Source of the DNA: Glaciozyma antarctica PI12
Lineage: Eukaryota > Basidiomycota > Microbotryomycetes > Kriegeriales > Camptobasidiaceae
Length of the DNA stretch: 64,000 nt
Assembly: GCA_002917775.1 (NCBI GenBank)
Contig: KZ627151.1
Coordinates: 384,607 to 448,606 of the forward strand
Direction of reading: 5' to 3'
Shown: in pieces, positions 44,052 to 56,163 of the stretch
Layout: each line of letters opens with the position of its first letter
How positions within the stretch are numbered: the first letter of the stretch is position 1
The notes under the pieces: generated by a model
The model's input: only the letters and a program-made list of their open reading frames with translations
The model's database searches: none
What the model was told of the DNA's origin: nothing
Made by a program: the position numbers and the translations under genes

Positions 44052-47000
44052 TCATTCGGCATAAGCCCTGCTCGTCCCCTCGCTCCCGCTCGCCGAGACC
44101 GTCCTCCATGACTGAGGAGATGCGCTCACGGCTCCTCGTCGAGGGTCGCCCGCCGGGAAGCGAACGATAACGCCATCAGGACCGATCCAGCCTCCGTTCG
44201 CCTTTAGCACCCTCGCGACGACTTCTCGGCGCCATTCCCTCGATGCAAGCGTCGGTCGAATGACCTTAATGCCCTCGAAGATACCTCGAGGAAGTTGGGT
44301 TGAGCCGGTCGAGGTTGACGAGGAGGACGGCGCAAAGAGCTCTGGGCTGGGTGGGGGTTGAGCGGGAGATTTGATGACGAGGGAGGATTCCTGGCTCGAC
44401 GTGAGCCCGAAGCTAACTTTGAGAGGCGCTTTTGTGATGACGGGCGGAGGGAGGAAAGGAGGGGAGGAGGAAGGCGACGCGGCGTCCTCGAAGATAGTGA
44501 TGGAGGGGGTCGTGCCGAGTCGTCGTCGCGACGGTTTCGCGCGAGACGTGTCGAGGATGATGGATGTTGTGCTTAGTCGAGGCTTCGTACTGCCGGCTAG
44601 AGATTTCGGCAGAAGAGGGCGAGAGTGGATGGAGGGGGAGGGAAGGAGGACTGGTGGATGTCGCAGGCTAGACGAGGGGAGGGGCGCTGATGAGGGGAGG
44701 GGAGCTGGTGAGGGGAGGAGAGCTGGTGAGGGGAGGAGAGCTGGCGAGGAAGGGTGAGGAGCCTTGAGTGTGCCTGCAACCTTGACGACCTTCTCAGCCC
44801 GCGACACCTGCGGCCGCGAGAGGTTCGCCCAAGCCTCCGTCGACGACGTATCCGCAAGCCGCAGCGCATCTTTCCGCACAGCCGTGCTCGACGACGATCG
44901 CGGCGAAGGCGAAGACGCGCTGTCCCGCTGCTCAGACCTCGCCCTCTTCGCAGGCGAAGCAGCTGGCCCGTCCGTCCTAGTCCATTTCCGTACGAACTCG
45001 GCGACCTCAACTCGTCGATCGACGTTGTCGTTGTACGCGCCGGGGTGCATCCTTCCGCCGATGCTGAATCGCACGTCGTCCTTTCCGATGCTCATCGCCG
45101 ACGAGTCGAAAGGCTCGGTTCGCGGTTTGGCGCGGGAGTTGACGAGGGCGAGCGTGTACTCGTTGGCTTCCCGCTGGAGTTGGCCGGCTCCACCGGGAGC
45201 GAGAACGTCGCTGAAGAGAGCTGAGAGGGATCGGTAATCGTGGCAGGGGTTTCTCGAGTCGTCCACGATCGTCAAGGGGGAGAGCGTCTTGGGCTTGAAG
45301 ATCGAGACGAACTGGCGCAGCTCGGGGAGAGACGAGTGGCGCGCGAGGGGGATGATCTGTGTGGAGAGTCGTATTAGCTACCATCAACCACGCAAACGCA
45401 GGGTTCAAGACGCACCAGAGCATTCGGAAGTTCAGCGCCAGCTCCCGCCTTGCGCTTCGTGCCCCGCCTCTCGACAGCGACCTCTCCCGCATCGCGCGCC
45501 CGCGCAAAAGTGTCCTCCAGCTCTTGCCGATACTTTTCCCACCTCCACTTGGGCATCGCCCCCGGATTAACGAAAACGACGTTCCCCTCTCCGTCGCCCG
45601 TTCCAGGCTGCTTGAACTTCTTCGGGCCCATCAGGACCTCGTACTCGTCGGCCTCAAATGCGTAGCAGCCCTCGCTTTCGCCCCAGACGTGGTCGCACTT
45701 CCAGCGACGTTCGCAGGCGTGGAATCGAGAGTGGTCGGAGAGAGTGCCGAGCTGGGAGAGGTGGGGATCCGAGGCAGCGATGGAGGAAGTGGAGTACATG
45801 CGGTGCTTGTACCAGTCGAGGTGGATCTGCAGGAACGTCCAACGTTATTTTGAAGCGAAGAGAGGGAGAGGAGCGGGACCGACCTCGGTGTCGAAAGCTT
45901 GTGACACGCCTTTGAGCATGTCCTAGCTCGGAAAGATCAACACGACGAGCGGAAGAGAGCAAGCGACGAACGTACCTCGTATCCCCACGTCCAGCTGTTG
46001 AGAAAGAACTTTGTGTCGGGCGGGTACTGCTGCATGTGCCCGATCAAGCTGGCTACTGCTTCCTTCTAAACGCGAACAAGACGTCAGCTTCATTCGTAAA
46101 AGAAGTCTCGCACGCTCACCTTTCCGACGAGCTCCTGATTCAGCAACACTGCGGACGTGTCGAGATCTGCGATCGTCGTTAGCGAGGGAGGCGGAGAGAG
46201 CCAAAGTACGCACAGATGTTGTCAAGCGTCGGCCACCGCTCTTGTCCCTCCGCCTTGTCGCCCCATCCCCGCATATCCTCCTCCGATGCTCTCCGTTTGC
46301 CTTTCCCTGCTGGTGCAAGAGGAGCTCGTCGCACGTACTTGGAGACCGCAGGATTCCGCTCGAGGGCTTCGACCCACCAGGATTCGGCGCGAATGTCTCC
46401 AGTGACGATGACTGCTCTCGAACGCTGGTTGACGATGCCCTCAATAAGGAACCTGGTTACCAAACAGGTCAGTCGCAATACTCGAAGCTCATCCAGCGCG
46501 TTGACGTACATGCAGGATCCAGGACAGTGGTTCGCGTCCAACGCCGTAATCGTAACGTCTCCGTAGGGACTCCCGACAAATTTGGGAACGTTGAGCTCGA
46601 TCTCCTCCTGCACACGGGTTCCAGATCAGCTCCATTTCCCAACCACCTCGCACAGAAAGACGCACAATTCGGTCCTGAGGCTTCTTCCCCTTCTTGTTCC
46701 CGTTCCCTTCCCGTTTCGACAGATTCGAAAACTTCTTCTTCCTCGTCCGCGAAGCTGCGTCTGTCTCCTCGTACACGACGCGGTCCCCCGTCTCGACGGT
46801 ATTGAGCAAAATGGTCTTTGTGACCGGCGTGCAGAGGATTCGACCGGCAAAATTGGGTGAGTCGAGACCTGTAGAGATGATTGGAGATTAGCGGCGACCT
46901 CGTGGAGGTCCGTTGAAGCGACATGCCGACGATGTGATCCGTATGAGCGTGAGTGAGGAGGTGAAACTGAGGTGCGCGTTGAGTGTAGGGGTTGACCTTC

Positions 47001-47126
47001 GCTGGGTCGCCGTCAAACGCGTCGACGCGAATCCAGGGGAATTCCTTGACTGTGGGAACAGTCGTCAGCTTTGAAAAGCAAGTTGAGAAGAGACTAGCGC
47101 GTACTGAAGCCATGGTGGGTGGACAT
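44052..47126 (-). CDS. Artemis/SNM1-family beta-CASP nuclease
   Basis: A DNA cross-link or double-strand-break repair nuclease of the metallo-beta-lactamase/beta-CASP class. Start at 47126 gives MSTHHGFIKEFPWIRVDAF, resembling the Artemis N-terminus; the shorter Met 47113 would leave the frame wrong across intron 1. Motif 2 is LLTHAHTDHIVG, then LDSPNFAGRILC, ALDANHCPGSCM (motif 3, with H and D in place), IVTGDIRAESWW (motif 4) and NPGAMPKWRWEKYRQELE in the beta-CASP part. The C-terminal half is a long disordered Ser/Pro region with an 18-bp repeat, ending GSEGTSRAYAE. The intron at 46869-46926 is GC-AG. The gene is divergent from the methyltransferase gene. Artemis versus SNM1A/Pso2 is not settled, though the N-terminus without a zinc finger favours Artemis-like. 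Confidence 0.88.
44674..44745. repeat. 18-bp coding minisatellite, four units
   Basis: Four tandem 18-base units (consensus GAGGGGAGGAGAGCTGGT on the plus strand) with 0-3 differences between neighbours. On the minus strand each unit adds six residues of the type PALLPS/PAPLPS to the disordered tail of the nuclease. Multiples of three keep the frame open. Confidence 0.85.
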
Positions 47127-47969
47127 TCTCAGAGGTCGCGGCGTCCTTATCGAGTGGGAGATGTCGCGCTTGAGCGAAGGAGTCGGGAGGGTTGTTCGAA
47201 GTGTAGGTAGAGGGAGTTGAGCGTGAACGCCAAAGCTTGGTGGAGAGATATGGAGGAGCGCCGGATTGTGGGAGGTGGTTCACGGAGAGCCTATGGCGTG
47301 ACGGCGATGGTGGAGGTGTTCTCGAGGGCCTGGTAGTGACTGGACGCGCTGGGGAAGGCAAGGCGCGCCTTCAGTTTGCTGGTGGAGAGGGCGGGTGGAG
47401 GGAGAGAAGGAGACCTCCGCGGCGAGCTGTTTACAGGTCTTCCTTTACCTCTTCCCACTCCGCTTCGACTCTCGCCGTGCGCTTAAGGCGCTCGAGCAAA
47501 GCGTGCCAACTACCACTCGACTGTTCCCGCTCTTCGTTGGACGCGTAGAAGAAGGCCCGTGCGGACGACCTCGTACTTGCTCAACTGGCGTGTGGAGGGA
47601 ACGGTGCGGACACGGCGCAGGTGGAGCACAGGGTGCCTAGACAACTATCATAGGTGAGTTTTGATTGCCTCTGGAAGATCTGGGGTGGTGAGGGCATGGC
47701 GAATCGCGGTACCCAAGGACCATGAGGGAGGGAAGACCGTCTCGACGGAGGACAGGCTCCGCGCCCGCGGCTTGCTCAGAAGGGGCATGGTGGATGTGTG
47801 TTGGATGCCGGTACGCTCTCCGAGGCCTCTCCCGGACTGGCGCTGGAGTCGAGTCGCTACTTGCCCCAGACTCTCCTCAGCTCGAAGAACCTTGCTGATC
47901 ACCTTGCCTCCTGCTAGACTTCAGCGATAGAACAGTATGCGCCGCCCGTAGATCAAGGACGAACATAGA
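47127..47969. promoter_or_regulatory. divergent promoter region, about 840 bases
   Basis: Separates the Artemis-like gene (-) from the methyltransferase gene (+). Open frames here have no family-like motifs or splice support. It presumably contains both promoters; no TATA box is obvious. Confidence 0.35.
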
Positions 47970-49144
47970 ATGGCCATCGACATCCCTCTCAATCCCTCCT
48001 CCTTTCTCCCTCCCCTCATCCCTCCTCCTCCTCCTCCTGCGACGCTATCCAAATTGCTCCTTCGCCTGCAAGAGCTGTTCGCTCCTCAGCAAGTGGTCGT
48101 CGTACTTCAAGACCCAGTGCACGTCTCCGAATCGGATGGCTTGGACGGATTCGAGACGGATTACGCGCGGGGTTGGCTCGGACGATTAGTCTCGCTCGGG
48201 ACCAGGGAACTTTGCAAGTGCGGGAACGGTGGAGACGAATGGGATGCTATCGTCGAGCTTGCTTCTAGCTTGCTCTCTGCGCTCTCGGGTGATGGAGGTA
48301 CGTTCTTGCTCACATCGCCGTTGGCCTTTGCGAAGACTGATCTCTTCTCGCAGGAGTTGGGCAAACGACGACCTCTTTCGTCCTCCCCTCCATCTCAGCT
48401 CCCCTCAATATCCGTAGCACAACTCTCCTCTCCGATTCGACCGGCCACCGCACGTGGGGATCGGCTCCGCTCCTGGCACGCCTCCTCGCCACCACTCCAT
48501 CAACCTTCTTCCCCTCCGTCCTCACCCACCCCGCCCCTCTCCGAATCCTCGAGCTCGGAAGCGGTACTGGACTCGTAGGATTCACCGCTGCTGCCGTCCT
48601 CGCCTCGCTCTCCCCTCTTCGCCACGCCTCCCTCACCCTCACCGACTTTGACCCCACGACGCTTTCGAACCTAGCGCACAACCTCGCTCTGAACCCGTCA
48701 CTCTCCCACTCTCACCCCATCACTATCTCTGCACTCGATTGGTCGACCTACTTCGCGACTCGAGCGGACCCTCTTCGAGCGGAAGGCGAACGATTCGACA
48801 CCATCCTCGCCGCAGACGTCATCTTCGAGCCCTCCCACCTCCCCTGGATCCACGCCACCGTCTCCGCCCTCCTTCGCCACCCCACTCCCTCATCCTACGA
48901 CCCAACATTCCACCTCATTCTCCCCCTTCGCAAAACGCACGTCGTCGAGCATCTGGCGTTTGATCGCGCGTTTGATGGAGAGGAGAAAGGGGAGACGAGT
49001 GCGGATGTGGAAGGGAGGAGGTGGAGGTTGGTGACGAGGGAGAGGACGAGCTTGCGAGGGGCGGATGGGTTCAGGTCGCGAGGGGGAAGGAAGGAGGAGG
49101 GGGAGTACTGGGTGTTCTGTATTGGTTGGGAGAGGGTGGTGTGA
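47970..49144 (+). CDS. family-16 (METTL21/FAM86-type) protein methyltransferase
   Basis: A seven-beta-strand SAM-dependent methyltransferase, probably of lysine in a translation factor or chaperone. The N-terminal 110 residues (MAIDIPLNPSSFLPPLIPP, WLGRLVSLGTRELCKCG) precede one intron (about 48299-48354). Then VGQTTTSFVLPSIS, STGHRTWGSAPLLARLL (the family's Trp-containing lead), motif I LRILELGSGTGLVGF, acidic motif II LTLTDFDPTTLSNLAHN, and motif post-III FDTILAADVIFEPSHLPW. The end is EYWVFCIGWERVV. Among yeast relatives it could be Efm2-, Efm3- or Rkm5-like; the sequence alone does not decide, so no symbol is given. Confidence 0.82.
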
Positions 49145-49775
49145 GGAATATAAAGCGGGTTTACGGTATCGTAGGCTGGAGTGTGCTGTGGGATGTGCTC
49201 GTCGTCGTCGGATGGTCCTTGTGATCAACTGTCTCGCTTCGAGACGAAAGCGATTACTACTGAGGCGGACTTTGGGCAGACAATTTTCCTTCGCACTCTC
49301 GCCCTCGTTGGCTCTCTCCTAGACGCCACCCATCGCTACAAGTGGGACAGCATCTGGTTCAGCCTGCTCCAGCGAAGTCGGCGAGCCGTCGCAGACCACC
49401 ACACGGAACACTCCCGTCGCGCTAAAAGTGAGACTTGGCGCGCTGCTCGTCATCCAGGCCCTCTCGCAGCGGCTCTCTCCCAGCCTTTCAGCCTTTACTA
49501 TCAACAGGGACTCGGGAGGGAGGAGGGACAGGCTGGGCATCCACACGCCCCCGCAATCAGCGACGTCGGGCCTCCATTGTTCCAGCGCCTCCTCTCCCCG
49601 TCGGTCCTGCGGTGATTCTCTCATCTGGAGCTGCTTCCGGCAATCATTGCGCTATCCGGGGTACGGCCCTGAGCCGGCCCCCACACCGACCGTATCCGTC
49701 GATCCCGCACCAGCGCAGCCAAGGGCGCGCCGGTTTCTCCTCGCTCTGCTCTTCCTCTCTCCGTACGCTCGAAAC
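49145..49775. other. intergenic region
   Basis: About 630 bases upstream of the transporter gene; no supported coding sequence, probably promoter and leader. Confidence 0.35.
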
Positions 49776-52316
49776 ATGTCGCTCACGCCAGTCGACACCA
49801 AGATGGAAGCTACTCCGGAGAAGGGATCAATCGTTTCGGAGGGCGACGTTGACGGGCTGGTGCTGGATGCAGCTCAGGAGCGAAAGCTTATGCGCAAGGT
49901 GAGTTCCCTTTGTTTTTGAGGCTTGACTCGTCGTCTAATTGCCGTTCTGCAGATTGACTGGCACTTGATCCCCTGGCTCAGCGTTCTGTGCGTATGCGTT
50001 CTTCTCGCCTCGCTCCGCGAACTTGCAAAACTATCGCTGACGATTTCGCCCCTAAGCTATCTCCTCTCTTTCCTCGACCGAACCGCCATCGTAAGCACGA
50101 GGAATCGCTCTACTTGTTCGACCTAACCTCAGCTTGGCAGGGAAACGCTCGCCTCTACGGATTGCAAGCGGATCTTGGGTGAGTTGGTCCCGAATCTCTT
50201 GACCTCCCGAGTCCCCAGGCGTCAGCTTGTCCCTAGCCTCGTCTCAGCCCAAGCTCAGACGCCGGGGAGGCTCAGAGGGGGGCTTTATTGAGCTTACCTC
50301 AGGCGCCGTCCTTCACTCGTCCTGACTTCGTGTACCCCTACAGGATCTCCAACCAGCAGTTCCAGTGGTGCCTCACGGTCTTCTTCTTTCCTTGTGCGTT
50401 CCTTCTCGAGACGCCATAGCTACTTGCTTACGCGCCTCAACAGATGCCGCCTTTGAGATTCCTTCGAACATCCTCCTCAAGAAGCTTCGGCCGTCCATCT
50501 GGCTCTCCCGTTCGTGTCTCCACCCTCTCCAGCGCTCTCGCAAGACTGACACCTCAAAAAGTCATCACTTTCTTGTGTGGAATCGCGATGATGGTCCAGG
50601 GGTTCTGCGTAAACTACCAGTGAGTCTTCCGGGTGTCTTCTACCGCATTATTTGACTCGGTACAGTGGCCTGCTCGTCTCCAGGTTCTTCCTCGGGAGCG
50701 TCGAGGCGGGGCTCTTCCCCGGAGCGAGTCGCTCTTTCCAGCTCCATTACTTGCGCGAGACTGACGGGATACTGCTTTTTAGATCAACTACTACCTCAGC
50801 ACATGGTACAAGCGTCGCGAGCTGGGTATTCGCATCGCATTCTTCTTCTCGGCCTGCACCGTGAGTTCCTCGCTACCTTCCTCCCTTGTTGCAGCTGCTG
50901 AAGCGTATTACTGCGTAGATCAGTGGAGCGTTCGGAGGACTGCTGGCGTTTGCGATTGGGAGTTCTATGGTTGGCGTGCTGGGTCGAGGTTCCTGGGTAA
51001 GTTCCGCTCTCTACACACACCGTAAGGAGTCCCTGACTTCCTTCTGTTCCTGGTAGGCGTGGAATTTTTATAATTGAGGGCGCCTTCACGATGCTCTGCG
51101 GCGTCCTTTCCCTCCGCCTCGTCCATGACTTCTCCGACACGGCACGCTTCCTTACACCCGAGGAAAGAATCTACGTCGTCAACCGCCTCAAGAATGACAA
51201 CCAGTTCAGCGCGGGAGGAGAAGCTTTCGCCTGGAGCCACATGTGCGTCTTTTCCTTCCCAAGTCAGAGGTGCATACTAAACAAGGCTCGCAGCGGGGAG
51301 AGTTGCAAAGACTGGAAGACCTGGATCTCAACTCTGATCTACATTGCGATCGCAGCCCCAGTTTGTGAGTGACTCCCTCCGTGTTCTCGAGCCTCGCTGA
51401 TACCTTCGCAGATGGCGTCTCGCTTTTCATTCCTACGATCATCAACGGACTAGGATACACGGCGAATCAGGCGAACCTGCTTTCGATCCCTATCTTCGTG
51501 TGGGCGTGTGGTCTTTCGCTCCTCGCTGGTTACATCGGCGACCGAATCGGCCGACGCTCCATCTTCAACTTCATCTGCTTCTCCGTCGCAATTGTGGGCT
51601 GCATTATGTTGATAAGCAGCAGCAAGCCAGCCCTCTCATACGTTGGTTTGTGGCTGGTCGGTACCGGTGAGTATTCCCCGCCGGATCATCCTTGACAGCC
51701 TGCTGAGCAACGATCTCTCGCAGGACTGTACCCGCAAGTGGCTTCGACGCTCACGCAGATCGCAAACAACACGGAGGGCAGCTACAAGCGCTCGGTTACT
51801 ATCGGTGCGTAATCTACCTCTAGGACCTTCACTTCGGAAGCATCGCTAACAGAACCACGTCAGCTATCGCCATCGGAATGGGAAACCTTCACGGAGCAGT
51901 CACCAGCAACGTGTTCCTCGCCACACAAAAGGTGAGCGCGCTTTCTCGTCGATCCGTTCAGTTCTCGCAATTCTCGCACGCTGACCATCGCAATCGACGC
52001 AGCCTCGCTTCCCTCTCGGTTACGGAATCCTCATCGGCTACCTCACCATGGGTCTTCTCTCGTCTATAGCGTACTTTGTCATCGGAACCCGCGAGAACGC
52101 CCGTCGGGATCGAGGCGAGCGCGACGAGGTTATCGGCGGCGAACCTCTTGCGAAGGGCGAACTCAGGGACGGCAAGGGCCACGGGGGTTGGTACGCTACT
52201 CTTGACGAGTGCAAGCGTGCTAAGGGAGACAACTGGAGTGGATTTAGGTGGGCAGCTTCGGTCCTTCGCAAGCTGTGCGCGAGCTGACGCCAACTCATCG
52301 CAGGTACATTCTTTGA
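49776..52316 (+). CDS. Dal5-like MFS anion:cation symporter
   Basis: A plasma-membrane uptake carrier of the fungal allantoate/nicotinate permease family; the exact organic anion is unknown. Spliced exons give a cytosolic N-terminus (MSLTPVDTKMEATPEKGS) and then helices. The family motifs are IDWHLIPWLSVLYLLSFLDR with TAIGNARLYGLQADLG, ISNQQFQWCLTVFFFPYAAF, VSRFFLGSVEAGLFPGAS, YYLSTWYKRRELGIRIAFFF, FIIEGAFTMLCGV, KDWKTWISTLIYIAIAAPVY, FVWACGLSLLAGYIGDRIGR and LTQIANNTEGSYKRSVTI. It ends GWYATLDECKRAKGDNW then SGFRYIL. Around twelve introns were seen, one (about 50177-50343) about 165 nt. At 51055-51060 the exon after the intron starts one base out of frame (an extra G before CGTGGA), between GVLGRGSW and RGIFIIEG. 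Confidence 0.88.
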
Positions 52317-53076
52317 GGACCTTGACTTGAGGATGGATCTACACTAGAAATGCTCGCAAGGCTAGTTCAGTCAAAGCCCCTGCAAGAGCAGCTTTACAAT
52401 CTCTCGCGCAGCTCCTTTTGTGGCCGACCGATTGCCATTGTTCCTCAGTATGAGACGCCTACAACCCTTTTCCAAACATTCGCCCGCATTCACCCGCGTA
52501 CAGCTTTTGTTCAAGCACGCTCCACGTACGAGTCCCTCGACGCCTTCTTCTCGACATCCTGGAGAGCTGCGTCCAGGATGATGTGGTCGATCTCGGCGTG
52601 GACACTGCGACGCGTGGTGACCTTGCCGTCCACGAAGAGGGCGTCGATGCTCCCCACAACTCCCCCAAGGCCCGTCGCTCGTCCTCAGCGAGGTTCCCCC
52701 TGTGAGCAAGGCCTAGAATACTCTGTGGCGAGACCAGCAGGAAATGGCGCGCATTTGCGAGAGAGGGTCGGCGAGCCGTGGTGGCGTCGCAGGATTGCGG
52801 GCGAGCGATGCTCGAGCTGTGCTGTGCGAAAAAGCAGGTGAAGCGGTAGGGCGAGCTTGAAGCGGGGCAAAGGGGGAGCAGTTGAAGTCCTTCCTCGTAG
52901 CGGGAGAGGAACGGAGCAAAAAACGAAAACTGCGACTTTCAGCATTCCTGGCGCGAAATCCTCGCCAGCTCCTCGGACTTCCGTCCCGTCCTCGTTCCAC
53001 TCTCCGAAGGCAGCTACCCGCAAAAGAAAAGACACACTAGTGACGTTACAAAGACTAAACAACGCGTCCATCGCTC
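52317..53076. other. convergent intergenic spacer
   Basis: About 760 bases between the 3' ends of the transporter gene (+) and the heat shock factor gene (-). No supported gene. Confidence 0.35.
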
Positions 53077-55688
53077 TCAGGCCACCTTCTTCCTACTCCT
53101 CGCCTCCCCACCCTCGCTCTTCCTCTTCTTCCCCCTCGTCTTGGTTCCCTCCTCGACATAATCCTCATCATCGTCTCCCGCCATGCTCCTCCCATCCGAA
53201 GCTCCAGACCCCATCATCGAATCCGAGGGTGACAGCGTCTCGAGCTGATTATCCGAGGGTGACAGCGTCTCGAGCTGATTACTCGCGAGGGCCGAATCCG
53301 GGTCAAAGAGGTACGAGTAGTCGGTCGGGGGCTCCAAATCCGTCGCGCCGCCATCGTTCGCTGCAAACCCTCATCAGCTACCGCACCGCACTTGAAGAGC
53401 GAAAAAACCGAACGCACAATACTGCGCCAACAACTTCTCCAACTCTGCATCCGCCATCGGCCCCCCAAACTCTCCTCCCCACTGCATCCCCTGATCTCCC
53501 ACTCCTCCGATTCCAACCCCATTACTCTCCCCCCCAACTGCCTCACTCGAAAGCTGCTCCCTCGTCTCGACCGGCAGTGTCTGCATAAGCTTCGCAATCG
53601 CCGCTTCGAGCGCCGTAGTCCTCTGATCGATATCTGCCTTCTCCGAAACGACGTCGCGCAGGACATCGTTGTGGTCGTTGATCGCTTGCGTGTAGTCTTC
53701 CGACGTGAGAGCCGGGTCGTACGCGGGGAGAAGGCCGGCGAGAGTTTGTTGTGCGGACGAGGTGGGGGAGAGGACGGAGGGGCCTGGAGAGGGGAGGAGG
53801 GAGCGGGAGAAAGAGTTGGGCGAGAATGGGTCGAGGGGAGCTGGGGCGGAGGTGGTGGGGAGGAAGGGGGAGGCGGAAGGAGGAGCGGTGTTGAGGCCTC
53901 CGCCGTTCTGGAGCTGGAGGAAGGCGGCGAGAGTGTTGCTGTTCGAGGGGGAGAGGAGGGAGGAGAGGATGTCGGGAGGGAGACCGGCCTGGTACTGCGT
54001 ATTTGGAGTCGGAGCGTCGGCGGTGGGAGTGGGCGTCGAGGAGGGGAGGGTGGTGAAGCGCGTCGAGTCGGAGGCGTCGATTTTGGTGGAAGAGGTGTTG
54101 GCGGGGTAGGCGAAAGCGCTGCTGCTTGACGCAGTACGAGCCATGGTGGGTCGCGAGTAGCGCGAAGCTGGAGAAAAAAGCGGGGGTCAGCAAAGCTTCC
54201 TTGCGAGATACGAAGACGAATCGACGTACCACTCGAGATAGTCGGAAAGTGGTCCGAGTCGTCTCGAAGCAGCGGAATCTCCTCGATACTCCCATCGTCA
54301 TCGTCCTCGTCCTCCTCCTCGTCTATCTCCTCCTCCTCCCTCCTCTTCTTGTCCCTCGCCTCCTTCCTCCCCTTGACGTCCTCCAACAGCAAACGACTCC
54401 GCATCGTTGGCGCAGTACTGCTGGGAACCTCCTTCCCCTTCCCCTTCCCCTTCCCCTTCCCCTTCCCCTCGCCCTTCTGCTGCTCCTCCTCCACAACGAC
54501 ATTCGCACCCGCCGGACTCTCCCCCTCCGCCATGACCTGGCCCCCAAAGACGGTCGCGAGGAATCGCAAGATCTTGTTGATCGTCTCCTGATGCTTCGTG
54601 TGCCTCTCCCGACTCTGAATCGCCTCCTGCCAGAGCGCGTTGTTGCTCGTCTGAAGATCCTTCAGGTCCGCCGAGAGTGCCGTCTGGTGCTTTCGGATCG
54701 CTGCGAGATCCGTCAGGAGCGTCGGAAGATCGAGTGCGGTTTCGGCTGGGTTGGAGGGGGTGTCGGTGCGGGCTTTCTGGCGACGAATGAGGCAGAGGAG
54801 GTCGGGTTGGGCGCGGGTGAAGTGGGTGTTGGAGAACTCGACTGTTCGCTCGGCGGGTTAGCGGAGAGAGAGAGGGATAGAGGGACGGCGTACGAAGCTC
54901 GTTGGCTTCCTCAGAGTCGTTTTTGAGGACGCCTTGCTGAAGGTGCGGTACCTGCGAAACGTGCGAGTCAGCTCCGCAGCCTTGAACTCCCGCCCATCTC
55001 CTCGCCAGCGCCGAACGTACCTTGTGGAAGCCATACATGTTGAGCTGACGAACGAAGCTGCCAAAGTTGGAGTGCTTGAAGAACCGAGGGAGGAGCTCGC
55101 GACCAAACCGGTCCGCAGAAGGGACTAGGGGGACAGGTTAGCTCAAAGTCGTTTTGGAGCGGTGAAGAGGACGCACCGAAGAACGAGTCGCCGTCTTCAC
55201 TCCAGCGGATCAAGTCGTCGGTCGCTGGGTCGTTGACCATCCTACAGGGAAGGAGACAGGGACGTCAGAGGTTGGTCTTCTGCGCAGGAGCGGCTCTTGA
55301 GAGGTAGCGAGGTCCAGAGCGGCACTTCCTCGTGGTGCCCACTGCCCACACAGCTCTCCCAGCTCCACCTGTAAGCTCTTCCTGCCCTCCTGCAGCCGTC
55401 CCGCTCCCGTTTCGGCTCTGAGAAGAAGGTCTCCGAGCCCTCGCTGAACCCGCTTCCAGCTCGCCGTTCTCCTCCCTCCCTCGCTCACTCGCGCCAGCAG
55501 CTCCCACAGAACGAAGCCTAGACTCACGTGAAGAGCTTGTTCAAGAATGCAGGAACGCTCCTCGCTGTGACCTTGTTGGGAGCTGTTTTGCCGGCCGTGC
55601 TCGAGGACGGCTGGTTCGTCGTGAGAGCGAGCGAGCTGGCGTGAGCTGCTGCCTCTCTTGCTGGTGCTCCCCTTGTCCTAGTCGTCAT
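53077..55688 (-). CDS. HSF1: heat shock transcription factor
   Basis: Activates heat-shock genes by binding nGAAn repeats as a trimer. Start [20 protein letters not shown]; the DNA-binding domain begins [20 protein letters not shown], continues [33 protein letters not shown] and [11 protein letters not shown]. The recognition helix [15 protein letters not shown] is intact. It continues [16 protein letters not shown], then a leucine-zipper coiled coil ([40 protein letters not shown]). An acidic/basic linker ([27 protein letters not shown]) and a disordered C-terminal half ([20 protein letters not shown]) end in the basic cluster [19 protein letters not shown]. Introns near 55244-55528 (about 285 nt, inside the DNA-binding domain code), 55131-55177, 54955-55020 and 53362-53418. 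A perfect 30-bp duplication lies near the 3' end. Confidence 0.93.
53221..53280. repeat. perfect 30-bp tandem duplication in HSF1
   Basis: Bases 53221-53250 and 53251-53280 are identical. On the minus strand they give [10 protein letters not shown] twice near the C-terminus of the heat shock factor, in frame. Perfect identity implies a recent event or strain polymorphism. Confidence 0.95.
54432..54470. repeat. CCCCTT hexanucleotide repeat in HSF1
   Basis: About six CCCCTT units, encoding alternating Gly-Lys on the minus strand in the linker between coiled coil and acidic stretch. A likely length-variable coding microsatellite. Confidence 0.85.
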
Positions 55689-56163
55689 GGCGCAGGGTGT
55701 CGAGTCCGAGAGGAGGTCGAGTCAACAACCGCCCCTGCGCCGTCGCAAAGTTTGAATCAATTCATAATATTTTCCCAGCTACCCACTTGAATGTATATTC
55801 GACTTCTTTTGACTCCAGTTCTTCCTGAACGAAGCAGAGTAGAAGAGCTGTTTGAGTAGATGAATACTAGAGCGAAAATTACAGAGGGAAGGGGGGAAAA
55901 AAAGGAGGAAGAGAAAAAAGCGCTGCTCCTCCGCGGAGCTGGAGTGCAAAAAACGGCAGCTTCTCTCCATTCTCTTGAGCTCTCGCCGACTAGCTGAAGG
56001 CTATAGAGAATTCCCCTGGCTGGGAGAGAGGGAGGAGATCTGCGTCCTTGCCGTAAACAAATCGGCGGTAGAGAGGATTGCTTCTCGTCGCACGCAGTCT
56101 TTCTCCGCTTCTCCTCCTTTCTTTCTTTCAGCTTGACTTCCTCCAAGCCCGCTTCACCCACAG
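55689..56163. promoter_or_regulatory. divergent promoter region
   Basis: About 470 bases between the heat shock factor start (-) and the second DUF6534 gene (+). AT-richer at 55755-55930. The missing first exon of the plus-strand gene may lie here. Confidence 0.35.

Noticed and set aside
47111-47113. Met 47113 as start of the Artemis-like nuclease
   Set aside because: Its frame does not match exon 2 across the first intron, whereas Met 47126 gives a family-like N-terminus in frame.
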